From positions 1,860,001 to 1,924,000 of the forward strand of contig NZ_CP139976.1 in the NCBI RefSeq assembly GCF_034424625.1: a DNA stretch of 64,000 bases, written 5' to 3'. A program made the position numbers and the translations under genes. Positions 17,729 to 26,885 of the stretch are shown here, piece after piece (position 1 is the first letter of the stretch; each line of letters starts with the position of its first letter). This DNA is from Janthinobacterium lividum. GTDB taxonomy: Bacteria > Pseudomonadota > Gammaproteobacteria > Burkholderiales > Burkholderiaceae_D. The notes under the pieces were generated by a model that was given only the letters and a program-made list of their open reading frames with translations, was not told where the DNA came from and made no database searches.

Positions 17729-18934
17729 ATGCAGTTCGAAGTACGCGCGCTTTCCACGGACCAGGCCGTAGCAACCTTGCATACGTGCGTGATCGACGGC
17801 CGAGATGAAGCCGACGCGCGCCGCCAGGCCGAAGCGCGCGGCTTGTTTGTCAGCGCCATCCGCCCGTTGCGTGCCACGCCGTTCAGCGCGGCCGGGCGCC
17901 AGCGGGCGCGCGCCTTGCCACTGCTGCTGTTCAGCCAGGAATTGCTGGCGCTGCTGCAAGCGGGCCTGGGCATCGTCGAAGCGCTGGAAGCCTTGCTGGA
18001 AAAGGAAGCGTCGCCGGCCACGCGCAGCGTGCTCACGCGCCTGCTGGAAGGCTTGCGCGAAGGCAAGCGCTTTTCCGCCGTGCTGGCAGAGCAAGCGGAG
18101 CTGTTCCCCCCTTTGTATATCGGCATCGTCAAGGCGGCCGAGGGCACGAGCGACTTGCCGCGCGCGCTGTCGCGCTACATCGACTACCAGCAGCGCATCG
18201 ATACGGTGCGTGGCAAGATCGTCAGCGCCGCCATCTATCCCACCATCCTGCTGGCCGTGGGCGGCGGCGTCAGCGCCTTCCTGATCAGTTATGTGGTGCC
18301 CCGTTTCGCCGAGGTCTACCAGGGCGCAGGGCGCAACCTGCCGTGGATGTCGCAAGTCATGCTCAGCTGGGGCCAGTTCGTCACGCAGCATGGCGTGCTG
18401 TTGCTGCTTGGGCTGGTGCTCGCCGGCAGCGCGGTGTTCATGGCCGTGCGGCGCGTGCTGCGCCATGGCGGCGTGGCGCGCCTGCTGGCGAAACTGCCCG
18501 GCATCGGCGAGCGCGTGCGCATCTATGAACTGTCGCGCCTGTACCTGACCCTGGGCATGCTGGCCGAGGGCGGCATCACCATCGTGCAGGCGATTTCCAC
18601 CGTGCAAGCGATGGTCTCGCCGGGCATGCAGGCATCCTTGCAGGGCGCGCGCGGCGCCATCGAGGCGGGCCAGCCCCTGTCGTCCGCCTTCGAGCAGCAT
18701 CAGTTGACGACGCCGATTTCCCTGCGCATGCTGCGCGTGGGCGAGCGCACGGGCGACATGGGGCCCATGCTGACGCAGTCGGCCGCCTTCTACGACGGTG
18801 AAATCAGCCGCTGGATCGACCGCTTTACGCGTACTTTCGAACCCTTGCTGATGGCTGGCATCGGCCTGGTCGTGGGAGCCATCGTGATCCTGCTGTACAT
18901 GCCCATCTTTGACCTTGCCGGCGATATTTCATGA
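17729..18934 (+). CDS. gspF: Type II secretion inner-membrane platform protein GspF
   Basis: A 401-residue polytopic protein of the GspF/PilC family, normal in length. It has two repeated T2SSF domains (LLLFSQELLALLQAGLGIVE ... and YELSRLYLTLGMLAEGGITI ...) and three membrane segments (about 170-195, 220-245 and near the C-terminus MAGIGLVVGAIVILLYMPIF). It forms the inner-membrane platform that couples the GspE ATPase to pseudopilus assembly. It starts 36 bp after gspG, and its TGA overlaps the gspE start (ATGA), which indicates translational coupling. Confidence 0.93.
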   Translation: MQFEVRALSTDQAVATLHTCVIDGRDEADARRQAEARGLFVSAIRPLRATPFSAAGRQRARALPLLLFSQELLALLQAGLGIVEALEALLEKEASPATRSVLTRLLEGLREGKRFSAVLAEQAELFPPLYIGIVKAAEGTSDLPRALSRYIDYQQRIDTVRGKIVSAAIYPTILLAVGGGVSAFLISYVVPRFAEVYQGAGRNLPWMSQVMLSWGQFVTQHGVLLLLGLVLAGSAVFMAVRRVLRHGGVARLLAKLPGIGERVRIYELSRLYLTLGMLAEGGITIVQAISTVQAMVSPGMQASLQGARGAIEAGQPLSSAFEQHQLTTPISLRMLRVGERTGDMGPMLTQSAAFYDGEISRWIDRFTRTFEPLLMAGIGLVVGAIVILLYMPIFDLAGDIS

Positions 18935-20637
18935 TGCAGACCGCTGCCGAATCCACCCTGGCCAGCGTCGCCATCGACGCCACCCTGCTGCAGCGCGCCC
19001 GCGTCCTGAGCCGCCAATCGAAGCGCAGCCTGGTCGAGGAATTGCAGGAACTGAGCGGCATCGAGGCGCGCGCCGTGGTGCGCGAACTGGCGCGCCCGTT
19101 CGGCCTGGACGTGCTGGAAACGGCCGACATGCTGGCGTTTTCTCCCGCCTTCGATGTGCTGCCCCTGTCGCAGGCGCTGGCGCGCCACAGCGTGCTGCTG
19201 CGCGCCGCCGACGGCCAGCTGGTGGGCGTGATTGCCGACCCGTTCGATCTCGACCTGCAAACCTGGCTGAGTGCGCGCGCCGGGCAGGGCACCTTGCACG
19301 TGCGCCTGGCGCTGCAGGCCGACATCGGCGCCTATCTGTCGAAGCAGGAAGAATCGGCGCGCGCCGTCGACAGCCTGCTGCCCGGCGCCGCCACGGATGC
19401 GCGGCGCGACGGCAAGACGGCGGCCGTGCTGTCGTTCGCCAGCGTGTCGGAAGCGGCCAGTCCCGCCGTCAAGCTGGTCAACTCGACCTTATATGACGCG
19501 CTGAAGGCCGGCGCCTCCGACATCCACCTGGAAAGCACGGCCGGTGGCCTGGCCGTCAAGTACCGCGTCGACGGCGTGCTCGATCACGCCACGTCCGTCA
19601 ACGGCATCGAAGTGGCCGAGCACATCATCTCGCGCCTGAAAGTGCTGGCCGAACTCGATATCGCCGAGCGCCGCGTGCCGCAGGACGGCAGCTTCCGCGT
19701 CGAATCGGGCGGACGCGAAATCGATCTGCGCGTCTCCATCATGCCCAGCATCCATGGCGAGGATGCGGTCATCCGTATCCTCGACAAGCGCGCCATGATC
19801 GAGGCGTATGGCGCCCTGACCCTGGAAGCGCTGGGCTTTGACGCGCCATCGCTGGAAGCCTTGCGCGCGCTGGCGCAGGAAGCCTATGGCATGCTGCTCG
19901 TGACGGGACCGACCGGCTCCGGCAAGACGACGACCCTGTATGCGGCGCTGACGGAAATCCATAACGGGCGCGAAAAGATCATCACCATCGAAGACCCCGT
20001 CGAATACCAGCTGCCCGGCATTCTGCAGATACCCGTCAATGAAAAGAAGGGGCTGACGTTTGCCAAGGGCTTGCGCTCCATCCTGCGCCACGACCCCGAC
20101 AAGATCATGGTGGGCGAGATCCGCGACCGCGAAACGGCGGAAATCGCCGTGCAGTCGGCCCTCACGGGCCACCTGGTGCTCACCACCGTGCATGCGAATA
20201 ATGTCTTCGACGTGTTCGGCCGGTTTACCCACATGGGCATCGATCCGTATGCGTTCGTCTCGGCCCTGAACGGCATCTGGGCGCAACGGCTGATCCGCAC
20301 CAACTGCCCCCATTGCGCCACCGACTACACGCCCGACGATGGTGAGCTGGCCAGCGTGGGCCTGGCGCGCGCCGACGTGGCGCAGTATCAATTCAAGCAG
20401 GGCAAGGGCTGCGGCGACTGCCGCGGCACGGGCTACAAGGGGCGCCGCTCGATTGCCGAAATCCTCGTGCTGACCGATGAAATCCGCGAACTGATCGTCG
20501 ACAAGAAACCGATCCGGCAGATCAAGGCGGCCGCGTATGCAAACGGCACGCGCAGCCTGCGCCTGGCGGCGCTGGAACTGGTCAAGCGGGGCGCCACCAC
20601 CATCACGGAAATCAAGAGGGTCACCCTGCATGCATAG
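18931..20637 (+). CDS. gspE: Type II secretion assembly ATPase GspE
   Basis: A 568-residue cytoplasmic hexameric ATPase of the GspE/PilB family. The N-terminal MshEN-type domain (about 20-160) is followed by the ATPase core with Walker A (GPTGSGKTTTL, about residue 325), the Asp box (ITIEDPVEYQLPG), Walker B (DKIMVGEIRDRETAEIA) and a His box (GHLVLTTVHANN). A zinc-binding tetracysteine motif follows (TNCPHCATDY ... GKGCGDCRGTGY). All catalytic motifs are intact. It powers pseudopilus extension through GspF. The start overlaps gspF by four bases and the next gene overlaps its end by eight. Confidence 0.95.
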   Translation: MMQTAAESTLASVAIDATLLQRARVLSRQSKRSLVEELQELSGIEARAVVRELARPFGLDVLETADMLAFSPAFDVLPLSQALARHSVLLRAADGQLVGVIADPFDLDLQTWLSARAGQGTLHVRLALQADIGAYLSKQEESARAVDSLLPGAATDARRDGKTAAVLSFASVSEAASPAVKLVNSTLYDALKAGASDIHLESTAGGLAVKYRVDGVLDHATSVNGIEVAEHIISRLKVLAELDIAERRVPQDGSFRVESGGREIDLRVSIMPSIHGEDAVIRILDKRAMIEAYGALTLEALGFDAPSLEALRALAQEAYGMLLVTGPTGSGKTTTLYAALTEIHNGREKIITIEDPVEYQLPGILQIPVNEKKGLTFAKGLRSILRHDPDKIMVGEIRDRETAEIAVQSALTGHLVLTTVHANNVFDVFGRFTHMGIDPYAFVSALNGIWAQRLIRTNCPHCATDYTPDDGELASVGLARADVAQYQFKQGKGCGDCRGTGYKGRRSIAEILVLTDEIRELIVDKKPIRQIKAAAYANGTRSLRLAALELVKRGATTITEIKRVTLHA

Positions 20638-21448
20638 AGGTTTTGGACAAGGTTTGCGCCTGGGCGTGGCGGCGGGCAAGGTGAGCCTGTGGCGCAGCAG
20701 CCGCTGGCGCGCCCCTGCATGGATATTGCTGGGCGAAGCTGCGTATGTGCCGGACGGCACGCTGCATGGCGACTTTGTCGCCCTGGGCCAGGCGTTGGAA
20801 CAGATTCTGCCAGCCAGCCAATACGCCGGCTGGCCCCTGTCCGTGGTGCTTGACGATGGCTTGGCGCGCCTGTGGCAAGTGGACATGCCGCAAGGCGCCG
20901 CGCGCCTGGCCGATATCGAGGCTGCCGCCGCGCTGCGCTTCCACTCGCTGTATGGCGATGCGCCCGGCCTGTGGCACAGCAGCAGCGCCTGGGATGCGCG
21001 CGCGCCGTTCTTTTGCGCCGTGCCCCGTGCGCTGCTGGCGCAGCTGACGCGCGTGGCCGACGCACGCAAGCTGGCCCTGATTTTTATCACACCGCAATTC
21101 GCGCGCCACTGGAACCGCTGGCACGGCGCGTTGAAGCCGGGCGCCTGGTTTGGCCAGCTGCAGGAGAACGTCCTGACCCTGGGCGTGCGGCACGATGGCC
21201 GCCTGCGCGCCGTGCGCGCGCTGCCCGTGCCCGCAGACGCCGGCCATGCCTGGCTGGCGCAGACCTTGGCGCGCGAGGCGCTGCTGCAAGGCGTGCCCGC
21301 ACCGGCGCTGCTGCAGCTGTGCGGCGCGCCGCCGCCCGCATGGCTGACACAGGCGAAAGCGTTCCACTGCCAGATTTTCTCCACGCCGGACGGCGACGGC
21401 GCCTTGTCGCCGGCCGCCCGGCTGGCCCGCAGCGGGGGCGTGGCATGA
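20630..21448 (+). CDS. Secretion-operon protein in the PilM/GspL position
   Basis: A 272-residue protein without a signal peptide or clear membrane segment. I cannot see a diagnostic motif. The N-terminus (GLRLGVAAGKVSLWRSSRW) and its place between the ATPase and a PilN-like gene suggest the cytoplasmic PilM/MshI/GspL-cytoplasmic-domain role, which links the ATPase to the inner-membrane PilN/PilO pair; this is inference from position. The ATG at 20630 lies inside the end of gspE (8-bp overlap), and the stop overlaps the next ATG (ATGA), so translation is coupled on both sides. The sequence is Ala-, Arg- and Trp-rich and seems to diverge fast. Confidence 0.62.
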   Translation: MHRGFGQGLRLGVAAGKVSLWRSSRWRAPAWILLGEAAYVPDGTLHGDFVALGQALEQILPASQYAGWPLSVVLDDGLARLWQVDMPQGAARLADIEAAAALRFHSLYGDAPGLWHSSSAWDARAPFFCAVPRALLAQLTRVADARKLALIFITPQFARHWNRWHGALKPGAWFGQLQENVLTLGVRHDGRLRAVRALPVPADAGHAWLAQTLAREALLQGVPAPALLQLCGAPPPAWLTQAKAFHCQIFSTPDGDGALSPAARLARSGGVA

Positions 21449-21993
21449 CGCGCCTCGATATCGATTTCGCGCCGCCCAGCTGGCGCCGCAGCCTGCACCG
21501 CGTGCCCGCGTGGGCGTGGAGCATCGGCGCCGTGGGTGCGGCGCTGATCGCCACGGCGGCGTACAGCGGCAGCGCCGCGCTGCAGCGGCAGCAGGCAAGC
21601 GAGGCACATTGGCGGCTGGCGCAGCAGCGCGTCATGGCCGCCACGCAGGGACCGGTGGCTGCACCGCAAACACCCATCGCGCCGGCGCAGGCGGCGGCCG
21701 TGAATGCGGCCATCCTGCAACTGAATCTGCCGTGGCGCGACGTGCAGGATGCGCTGGCCAGCGCCACGCCACCCGCCATCGCGCTGCTGGCGCTGGAACC
21801 GGATGCGCGCAAGCGCGTGCTGAAGATCACGGCCGAGACGACCAGTAGCGACGCCATGGTCGCGTATGTGGCGCAACTGAAGCAGCAGGAGCTGTTCGGC
21901 ACCCGCGTGCAGCTGCTGCGCCATGAAATCAACGCGCTCGATCCGAACAAACCCTTGCGCTTCCAGCTTGAAGCGCGCTGGGGCACGCCATGA
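21445..21993 (+). CDS. PilN-like inner-membrane protein of the secretion operon
   Basis: A 182-residue bitopic protein: short cytoplasmic N-terminus (MTRLDIDFAPPSWRRSLHRV), one membrane helix (about 23-45), then a periplasmic domain with a coiled-coil-like start (ALQRQQASEAHWRLAQQRVM) and a ferredoxin-like C-terminal part (RKRVLKITAETTSSDAMVAY). The INFxPxxWR-like N-terminal motif, here LDIDFAPPSWRR, is a PilN feature that docks to PilM. It would form the inner-membrane alignment complex with the next gene product. ATGA overlaps are present at both ends. Confidence 0.68.
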   Translation: MTRLDIDFAPPSWRRSLHRVPAWAWSIGAVGAALIATAAYSGSAALQRQQASEAHWRLAQQRVMAATQGPVAAPQTPIAPAQAAAVNAAILQLNLPWRDVQDALASATPPAIALLALEPDARKRVLKITAETTSSDAMVAYVAQLKQQELFGTRVQLLRHEINALDPNKPLRFQLEARWGTP

Positions 21994-22562
21994 TGGCCAT
22001 CGACATCAATAGCGTGCGCCTGCGCGCGCAACTGCTGCTGCGCCGCCTGGGCGCGCCTGCCTGCCTGGCTTTGGTATTGCTAGCGTTGGGCGTGGCAGCC
22101 TGGGCGTGGGCCTGGCAGCAGCGCGCCGTGGCGGCGCAGCTGGAAGCGCGGCCCTTGCCGCAGCCATCGCTGGCCGCAGTCATCGCGGCGCCGCCGGCGA
22201 CATCCAGCGAGAACCTGGCGCGCTTTTATGCCGCCCTGGGACAGCAGCGCCACGCGGAGCAGCAAGTCAAGCAGCTGTTCGACCTGGCCGCGAAAAACGG
22301 CTTGCTGCTGGCGCAGGGCGAATACAAGAGCGGCTACGACAAGGCCAGCAGGGTTGCCAGCTATCAGGTGACCTTGCCGCTGAAGGGCAGTTATGCGGCC
22401 GTGTGGCAGTTCGCGCTGCAAGCGCTGCGCGCCGTCCCCTTCGCCTCGCTCGACGAACTGAGTTTTCGCCGCGAGCAGATCGCCGATACGGAACTCGAAG
22501 CGCGCTTGCGCCTGACCTTTTATCTGACCGATACGCCTGGCGATGCGGGAGAGGCGCCATGA
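21990..22562 (+). CDS. PilO/GspM-like inner-membrane protein of the secretion operon
   Basis: A 190-residue bitopic protein with one membrane helix (about 22-45, ACLALVLLALGVAAWAWAW) and a periplasmic domain (about 70-185) that looks like the PilO/GspM ferredoxin-like fold (LFDLAAKNGLLLAQGEYKS, YQVTLPLKGSYAAVWQFALQ). The pair with the preceding protein has the size and arrangement of PilN-PilO. The start overlaps the previous gene (ATGA) and the stop overlaps the next start. The family call rests on topology and position more than on residues. Confidence 0.68.
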   Translation: MMAIDINSVRLRAQLLLRRLGAPACLALVLLALGVAAWAWAWQQRAVAAQLEARPLPQPSLAAVIAAPPATSSENLARFYAALGQQRHAEQQVKQLFDLAAKNGLLLAQGEYKSGYDKASRVASYQVTLPLKGSYAAVWQFALQALRAVPFASLDELSFRREQIADTELEARLRLTFYLTDTPGDAGEAP

Positions 22563-23080
22563 CCCCGCGCCATTGGCTCATGCTGGCCGGCGTGCTGGGC
22601 GCGGGCGCCTTGCTGCTGTTCGGCGAGCGCCAGCCCGTGGCCGAGGTGGCCGAAGCGGTGGAGCGGGCCGTCGCGCCCGCGCGCCATGCGGCAGCCAAGC
22701 CGCCAGCCGCGCAGCCGGCCATCCTGGCCCTGCTGCCGCGCAGCGAAGTGGCGGGCGAGGATGGCGATACCTTTGCCGGCGCCGGCGCTGTCTTCCAGAG
22801 CCAGAACTGGAATCCGCCGCCGCCGAAAATGGTAGCCGTCGCGCCACCGCCGCCGCCACCGCCGATGGCGCCGCCGCTGCCCTTCGTCTACCTGGGCAAG
22901 GCGGCCGCCGATGGCGCCTGGGAAGTGTTTTTGTCGCGCGCCGACAAGACGTATATCGTGCGCGCCAATACCGTCATCGATGGCGCCTACAAGGTCGTGA
23001 CGATTGCGCCGCCCGTCATGACGCTCACTTATCTGCCGTTGAACCAGGTTCAGCAGCTCAACATTGGAGTTTCCGAGTGA
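22559..23080 (+). CDS. PilP/GspC-like periplasmic connector of the secretion operon
   Basis: A 173-residue protein with an N-terminal membrane anchor (HWLMLAGVLGAGALLLF), a Pro-rich linker (PPPPKMVAVAPPPPPPPMAP) and a compact beta-rich C-terminal domain (FVYLGKAAADGAWEVFLSRA ... YIVRANTVIDGAYKVV). The layout matches PilP and the GspC homology region, which connect the inner-membrane complex to the secretin. It would replace gspC in this system. The ATG overlaps the previous gene, and the stop TGA shares a base with the ATG of the secretin gene. Confidence 0.68.
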   Translation: MTPRHWLMLAGVLGAGALLLFGERQPVAEVAEAVERAVAPARHAAAKPPAAQPAILALLPRSEVAGEDGDTFAGAGAVFQSQNWNPPPPKMVAVAPPPPPPPMAPPLPFVYLGKAAADGAWEVFLSRADKTYIVRANTVIDGAYKVVTIAPPVMTLTYLPLNQVQQLNIGVSE

Positions 23081-25104
23081 TGTCTCGTTCCTTTTCATCG
23101 GCGCTGCTGCTCTTGCTGCTGTCCGGCTGCGCAGGGCAGCAAGCCTACCGCGACGGGCGCGAGCTGATTGCGCAAGATCAAATCCCGGCCGGCCTGCAAA
23201 AACTGCAGGAGGCGCTGCAGCAGGACCCCGGCAATGCGCAATACCGCAGCGCCTATCTGCAGGCGCGCGAACGGGCGACTGGCAGCCGCTTGCAGCAGGC
23301 CGAGCGCCAGGCGCAGGCAGGGCAGGGCGACCTGGCGCGCGCCTCGTTCATGAGCGTGCTGGAAATCGATGCACAGAACGAACGGGCCAACAGCGGCTTG
23401 CGCGCGCTCGAGCGCGAGCAGCGCCAGGGCAAGCTGCTGGCCGAAGCGCAGAAAGATATCGAGGCCAAGCGCTACGACCCGGCGCGCCAGCGCCTGAGCG
23501 CGATCCTGACCGAGCAGCCGAATCACGCCGGCGCGCGCGCGCTGCTGCGCGAGGTCGATGACAAAACGGCGCCGCCCGTCGTCGAATCGGGCCTGGCCAA
23601 ATCGTACAAGCAGCCGATCACGATCGAGTTTCGCGAAGCGCCATTAAAACAGGTGTTCGAGCTGATCGCGCGCCGTTCCGGCCTCAATTTCGTCTTCGAC
23701 AAGGACGTCAAGGCGGATGCGAAAACCTCGATCTTCCTGAAAAACAGCACGGTGGAATCGGCCGTCTACTTCCTGCTGGTGACGAACCAGCTGGAACAGC
23801 AGGTGATGGATGCAAACACGATCTTGATCTACCCGAACGTGGCGGCAAAATTGAAGGAGTACCAGGAAGTGCTGGTGAAAACCTTCTTCCTGGCGAATGC
23901 GGACGCCAAGCAGGTGGCCAACACCCTCAAGACCATCTTGAAGACGCGCGACGTGGTGGCCGATGAAAAACTCAACCTCGTCATCGTGCGCGACACGCCG
24001 GAGGCGATCCGCCTGGCCGAGCGCCTGATCGCGCTGCAGGACGTGCCGGAGGCCGAGGTGGTGCTGGAACTGGAAATCCTCGAAGTCAAGCGCAGCCGCC
24101 TGATGGAACTGGGCGTGGTCTGGCCGTCGAGCCTGACCCTGACGCCGCTTTCCACTTCGGGCGGCGCGGGCCTGACCATCAGTGACCTGAATAGGCTGAA
24201 CCAGCGCACCATCGGCGTGAGCGACCTGTCCGTGACGGCGAACGCCAAGAAGACGGACGGCGACGCGAACATCCTGGCCAATCCGCGCATCCGCGTGCGC
24301 AACCGGGAAAAGGCGAAGTTCGTCATCGGCGACAGGGTGCCCGTGGTGACCACCACCATTTCGCCGGGCACGGGCGGCTTCGCTTCCGAGTCCATCAGTT
24401 ACCTGGACGTGGGCTTGACGGTGAATGCCGAGCCGACCATTTATTTGAACAATGAAGTGGGCATCCGCATCTCGCTCGAAGTGAGCAACCTGGGCGCGGC
24501 CACCACCACCCGCAGCGGCTCGACCCTGTACCAGATCGGCACGCGCCAGGCCTCGACCATGCTGCAACTGAAGGATGGCGAAAACCAGGTGCTGGCGGGC
24601 CTGATCAACAATGAAGAGCGCAGTTCGGGCAACAAGGTGCCTGGCCTGGGCGACATACCCGTGCTGGGGCGCCTGTTCGGCAGCAGCAAGGACGACAGCC
24701 AGAAGACGGAAATCGTGCTGTCGATCACGCCGCACCTCGTGCGCACGGTGCAGCGTCCGGAAGCGAAGGAATCGGAATTCTCTGCCGGCACGGAAGGCAG
24801 CTTCCGCCGCCGGCCCGACATGGCGGCCAAGGCGCCCACGCAGATGCCGGGCACGGTGATCGTGCGTTCCGGCCCGTCGGCCGTCGGCATGCAGCCGGCG
24901 CCGGCGCAGCCGCTGATGGTGCCCGGCCAGGTGCCATCGGCCTTGCCGCAGAGCGTTCCGGCGCCGGAAGTGGCGCCGTCGCCCGAGCCGGCCGCCTCGC
25001 CCTTGCCGATGTCGTCGGGCCAGCCCGTGCCGCTGCAGGCGGCGCCCTTGCCGCTGTCATCGAGCCAGCCGGTGCCGGTGGTGCCGCCGCCGCCCGTCAA
25101 ATGA
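23080..25104 (+). CDS. gspD: Secretin GspD-like lipoprotein with TPR-type N-terminus
   Basis: A 674-residue outer-membrane channel protein. It starts with a lipoprotein signal (LLLLLLSGC lipobox) followed by TPR-like helical repeats (about 25-170), then an STN/secretin N-domain ([20 protein letters not shown]), N1-type domains ([20 protein letters not shown]) and the secretin core (about 330-590; [63 protein letters not shown]). A Pro/Ala/Val-rich tail (about 600-674) is unusual. An N-terminal TPR region plus lipidation suggests it may not need a separate pilotin. GGAG precedes the ATG; a GTG one codon earlier is an alternative. Confidence 0.92.
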   Translation: MSRSFSSALLLLLLSGCAGQQAYRDGRELIAQDQIPAGLQKLQEALQQDPGNAQYRSAYLQARERATGSRLQQAERQAQAGQGDLARASFMSVLEIDAQNERANSGLRALEREQRQGKLLAEAQKDIEAKRYDPARQRLSAILTEQPNHAGARALLREVDDKTAPPVVESGLAKSYKQPITIEFREAPLKQVFELIARRSGLNFVFDKDVKADAKTSIFLKNSTVESAVYFLLVTNQLEQQVMDANTILIYPNVAAKLKEYQEVLVKTFFLANADAKQVANTLKTILKTRDVVADEKLNLVIVRDTPEAIRLAERLIALQDVPEAEVVLELEILEVKRSRLMELGVVWPSSLTLTPLSTSGGAGLTISDLNRLNQRTIGVSDLSVTANAKKTDGDANILANPRIRVRNREKAKFVIGDRVPVVTTTISPGTGGFASESISYLDVGLTVNAEPTIYLNNEVGIRISLEVSNLGAATTTRSGSTLYQIGTRQASTMLQLKDGENQVLAGLINNEERSSGNKVPGLGDIPVLGRLFGSSKDDSQKTEIVLSITPHLVRTVQRPEAKESEFSAGTEGSFRRRPDMAAKAPTQMPGTVIVRSGPSAVGMQPAPAQPLMVPGQVPSALPQSVPAPEVAPSPEPAASPLPMSSGQPVPLQAAPLPLSSSQPVPVVPPPPVK

Positions 25105-25592
25105 GACTGGCGCATGCGCAGGGTGGGCAGGGCGGCTTCACCCTGATCGAGCTGCTGGTGACCCTGGCCATCCTGGGTGTGCTGGCCACCCTGGTGATCC
25201 CCGTCACCCAGGTAACGGTGCAGCGGCGCCAGGAGCAGGAATTGCGGCGCGCGCTGCGCGAGATCCGCCAGGGGCTCGATGCCTATAAACGGGCCGGCGA
25301 CGAGGGTCGTATCCTGCGCGCGCCAGACGCCAGCGGCTATCCGAAAAGCCTGGAACTGCTGGTCGAGGGCGTGCCTGACCAGCGCAACCCGAAGCGCAGC
25401 AAGCTGTTTTTCCTGCGCCGCGTGCCGCGCGACCCGTTCAATACGGACGCTGGCCTGAGCGATGCGCAAACGTGGGGCAAGCGCAGCTACGCCAGCGAAG
25501 CGGCCGAACCACGCGAGGGCGACGATGTCTACGATGTGTATTGTACGTCCGGCAAAACGGGCTTGAACAACGTGCCTTACCGTCTATGGTGA
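25101..25592 (+). CDS. Type II secretion pseudopilin (PulG-like)
   Basis: A 163-residue prepilin-like protein. The leader [12 protein letters not shown] is followed by [20 protein letters not shown], with Glu at +5 and a cleavable Gly before Phe. The rest is a pseudopilin globular domain ([37 protein letters not shown]). It overlaps the secretin stop by four bases. It probably forms part of the pseudopilus or its tip with the next two products. The exact class (H, I or J) cannot be assigned from the sequence. Confidence 0.85.
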   Translation: MRLAHAQGGQGGFTLIELLVTLAILGVLATLVIPVTQVTVQRRQEQELRRALREIRQGLDAYKRAGDEGRILRAPDASGYPKSLELLVEGVPDQRNPKRSKLFFLRRVPRDPFNTDAGLSDAQTWGKRSYASEAAEPREGDDVYDVYCTSGKTGLNNVPYRLW

Positions 25593-25595
25593 ACC

Positions 25596-25988
25596 ATGGC
25601 TGCTGAAAATATCCCACACCGCAGGCGCGGCTTTACCCTGATCGAGTTGCTGGTGGTGCTCGGCATAGTGGCGCTGCTGCTGACCTTGGCCGTCCCCCGC
25701 TACTTTCCCAGCCTGGACAAGGCGAAGGAAACCGTGTTGGCGGACAACTTGCGCAACCTGCGCGCGACCATCGACCAGTTCCACGGCGATACGGGGCGCT
25801 ATCCCGATACGCTGGATCAGCTGGTGGAAAAGAAATATTTGCGGGCCATGCCCATCGATCCCATCACCGATAGCGACAGCAGCTGGCTCATCGTGCCGCC
25901 GCCCGACGACACGCCGGGCCAGGTGTATGACGTGAAAAGCGGCGCGTCCGGCAAGGACCGCAGCGGCACGCCGTTTGCCGACTGGTAG
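25596..25988 (+). CDS. Type II secretion pseudopilin (GspG/PulG-like, short)
   Basis: A 130-residue prepilin-like protein: basic leader MAAENIPHRRRG, then [20 protein letters not shown] with Glu at +5, then DNLRNLRATIDQFHGDTGRYPDTLDQLVEKKYL, whose GRYPDTLDQL part is GspG-like. A second GspG-type subunit in the same operon as gspG is notable. It begins three bases after the previous stop. Confidence 0.86.
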   Translation: MAAENIPHRRRGFTLIELLVVLGIVALLLTLAVPRYFPSLDKAKETVLADNLRNLRATIDQFHGDTGRYPDTLDQLVEKKYLRAMPIDPITDSDSSWLIVPPPDDTPGQVYDVKSGASGKDRSGTPFADW

Positions 25989-25993
25989 CGGCC

Positions 25994-26644
25994 ATGCACC
26001 GTCCTGCGCGCCGCCAGCGTGGTTTTACCTACCTGGGCCTGATCATCCTGGTGGCTATCCTGGGCCTCGTGGGGGCGGCCGGACTGAAGATGGGTTCCTT
26101 GTTGCAGCGCCAGGCGACCGAGCAGGAGTTGCTCGACATCGGCGCGCAGTTTTCAGATGCCCTCTACAGCTATGCAGCCGCCACGCCGGCCGGCCAGCCG
26201 CAGCAGCCTCCGACCCTGGCGGCCTTGCTGCGCGACCCCCGCTTTCCGCAACTGCGCCGCCATTTGCGCAAGCTGTATGTGGACCCCATCACGGGACGCG
26301 CCGAGTGGGGCTTGCTGTACCAGCCCGGCAGCCAGGGCATCATCGGCGTGCACAGCTTGTCCCAGGCGGCGCCATTAAAGGTTGGCAATTTCGACGCCCG
26401 GTTTGCGGGCTTCGAAGGCAGGGCGCATTTCTCGGAGTGGCACTTCATGGTCGACGCACGGCTGTCATCCGTGCCGCCTGCGGGACCGGCAACTGTTCCG
26501 GCGGGTGATGAGGCCGGCATCATGCCCGCCTTGCCGCCGCCACCGTTGTTTTCCCGCCCTGTTACTCAATCGCAAGAACAGGCGCCAACAGAGCCAGTTG
26601 AGCCGCCTGAACCGCAAAGTTCCGTTGAAAACCCTGCCGAATAG
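25994..26644 (+). CDS. Atypical pseudopilin lacking Glu at +5
   Basis: A 216-residue prepilin-like protein, the last gene of the operon. The cleavage and membrane segment reads RG-FTYLGLIILVAILGLVGAA, so the +5 Glu found in most (pseudo)pilins is Gly. Lack of Glu5 is known for tip subunits of the GspK type, but this protein is shorter than GspK and lacks its clear signature. A globular domain (about 40-165; DPRFPQLRRHLRKLYVDPIT) and a Pro/Glu-rich tail follow. It may be the tip or a regulatory subunit; this is inference. It starts five bases after the previous stop. Confidence 0.75.
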   Translation: MHRPARRQRGFTYLGLIILVAILGLVGAAGLKMGSLLQRQATEQELLDIGAQFSDALYSYAAATPAGQPQQPPTLAALLRDPRFPQLRRHLRKLYVDPITGRAEWGLLYQPGSQGIIGVHSLSQAAPLKVGNFDARFAGFEGRAHFSEWHFMVDARLSSVPPAGPATVPAGDEAGIMPALPPPPLFSRPVTQSQEQAPTEPVEPPEPQSSVENPAE

Positions 26645-26885
26645 GCGTTTTCACCGTTAAACATGGGAAAAATTAGATGTATGCCCCGGTAACTATTTTT
26701 CCATAGAAATTCATAGATAGTGGCAAATAGTTCATTTCGAAAATAGTTATACTGGATGAAACTTCGATAAAATATTTATAAGTAATTTGATGTGATTATG
26801 CTACCATCCTGTCTAGTACTTCCGGTACTAAAACTATTGGTGGCCTGCGCATTGCAGCCATAAATTACTTTTTAAGGGATAAACT
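26645..26885. other. AT-rich leader region of a PEP-CTERM gene
   Basis: 241 bp with low GC. It contains a TATGCTACCATCCT motif (26797-26810), an inverted repeat TAGTAC-TTCCG-GTACTA (26814-26830), a sigma-54 promoter candidate (26841-26856) and an AAGGGAT ribosome site (26874-26880). No terminator for the secretion operon is visible. Confidence 0.5.
26841..26856 (+). promoter_or_regulatory. Candidate sigma-54 (-24/-12) promoter
   Basis: TGGCCTGCGCATTGCA matches the RpoN consensus TGGCACG-N4-TTGCW at TGGC, the following G and TTGCA, with exactly ten bases between GG and GC. The predicted transcription start is near 26866, upstream of the ribosome site and 20 bases before the ATG at 26886. PEP-CTERM genes are known RpoN/PrsR targets in some floc-forming betaproteobacteria, which fits; the activator site is not known here. 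Confidence 0.6.
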
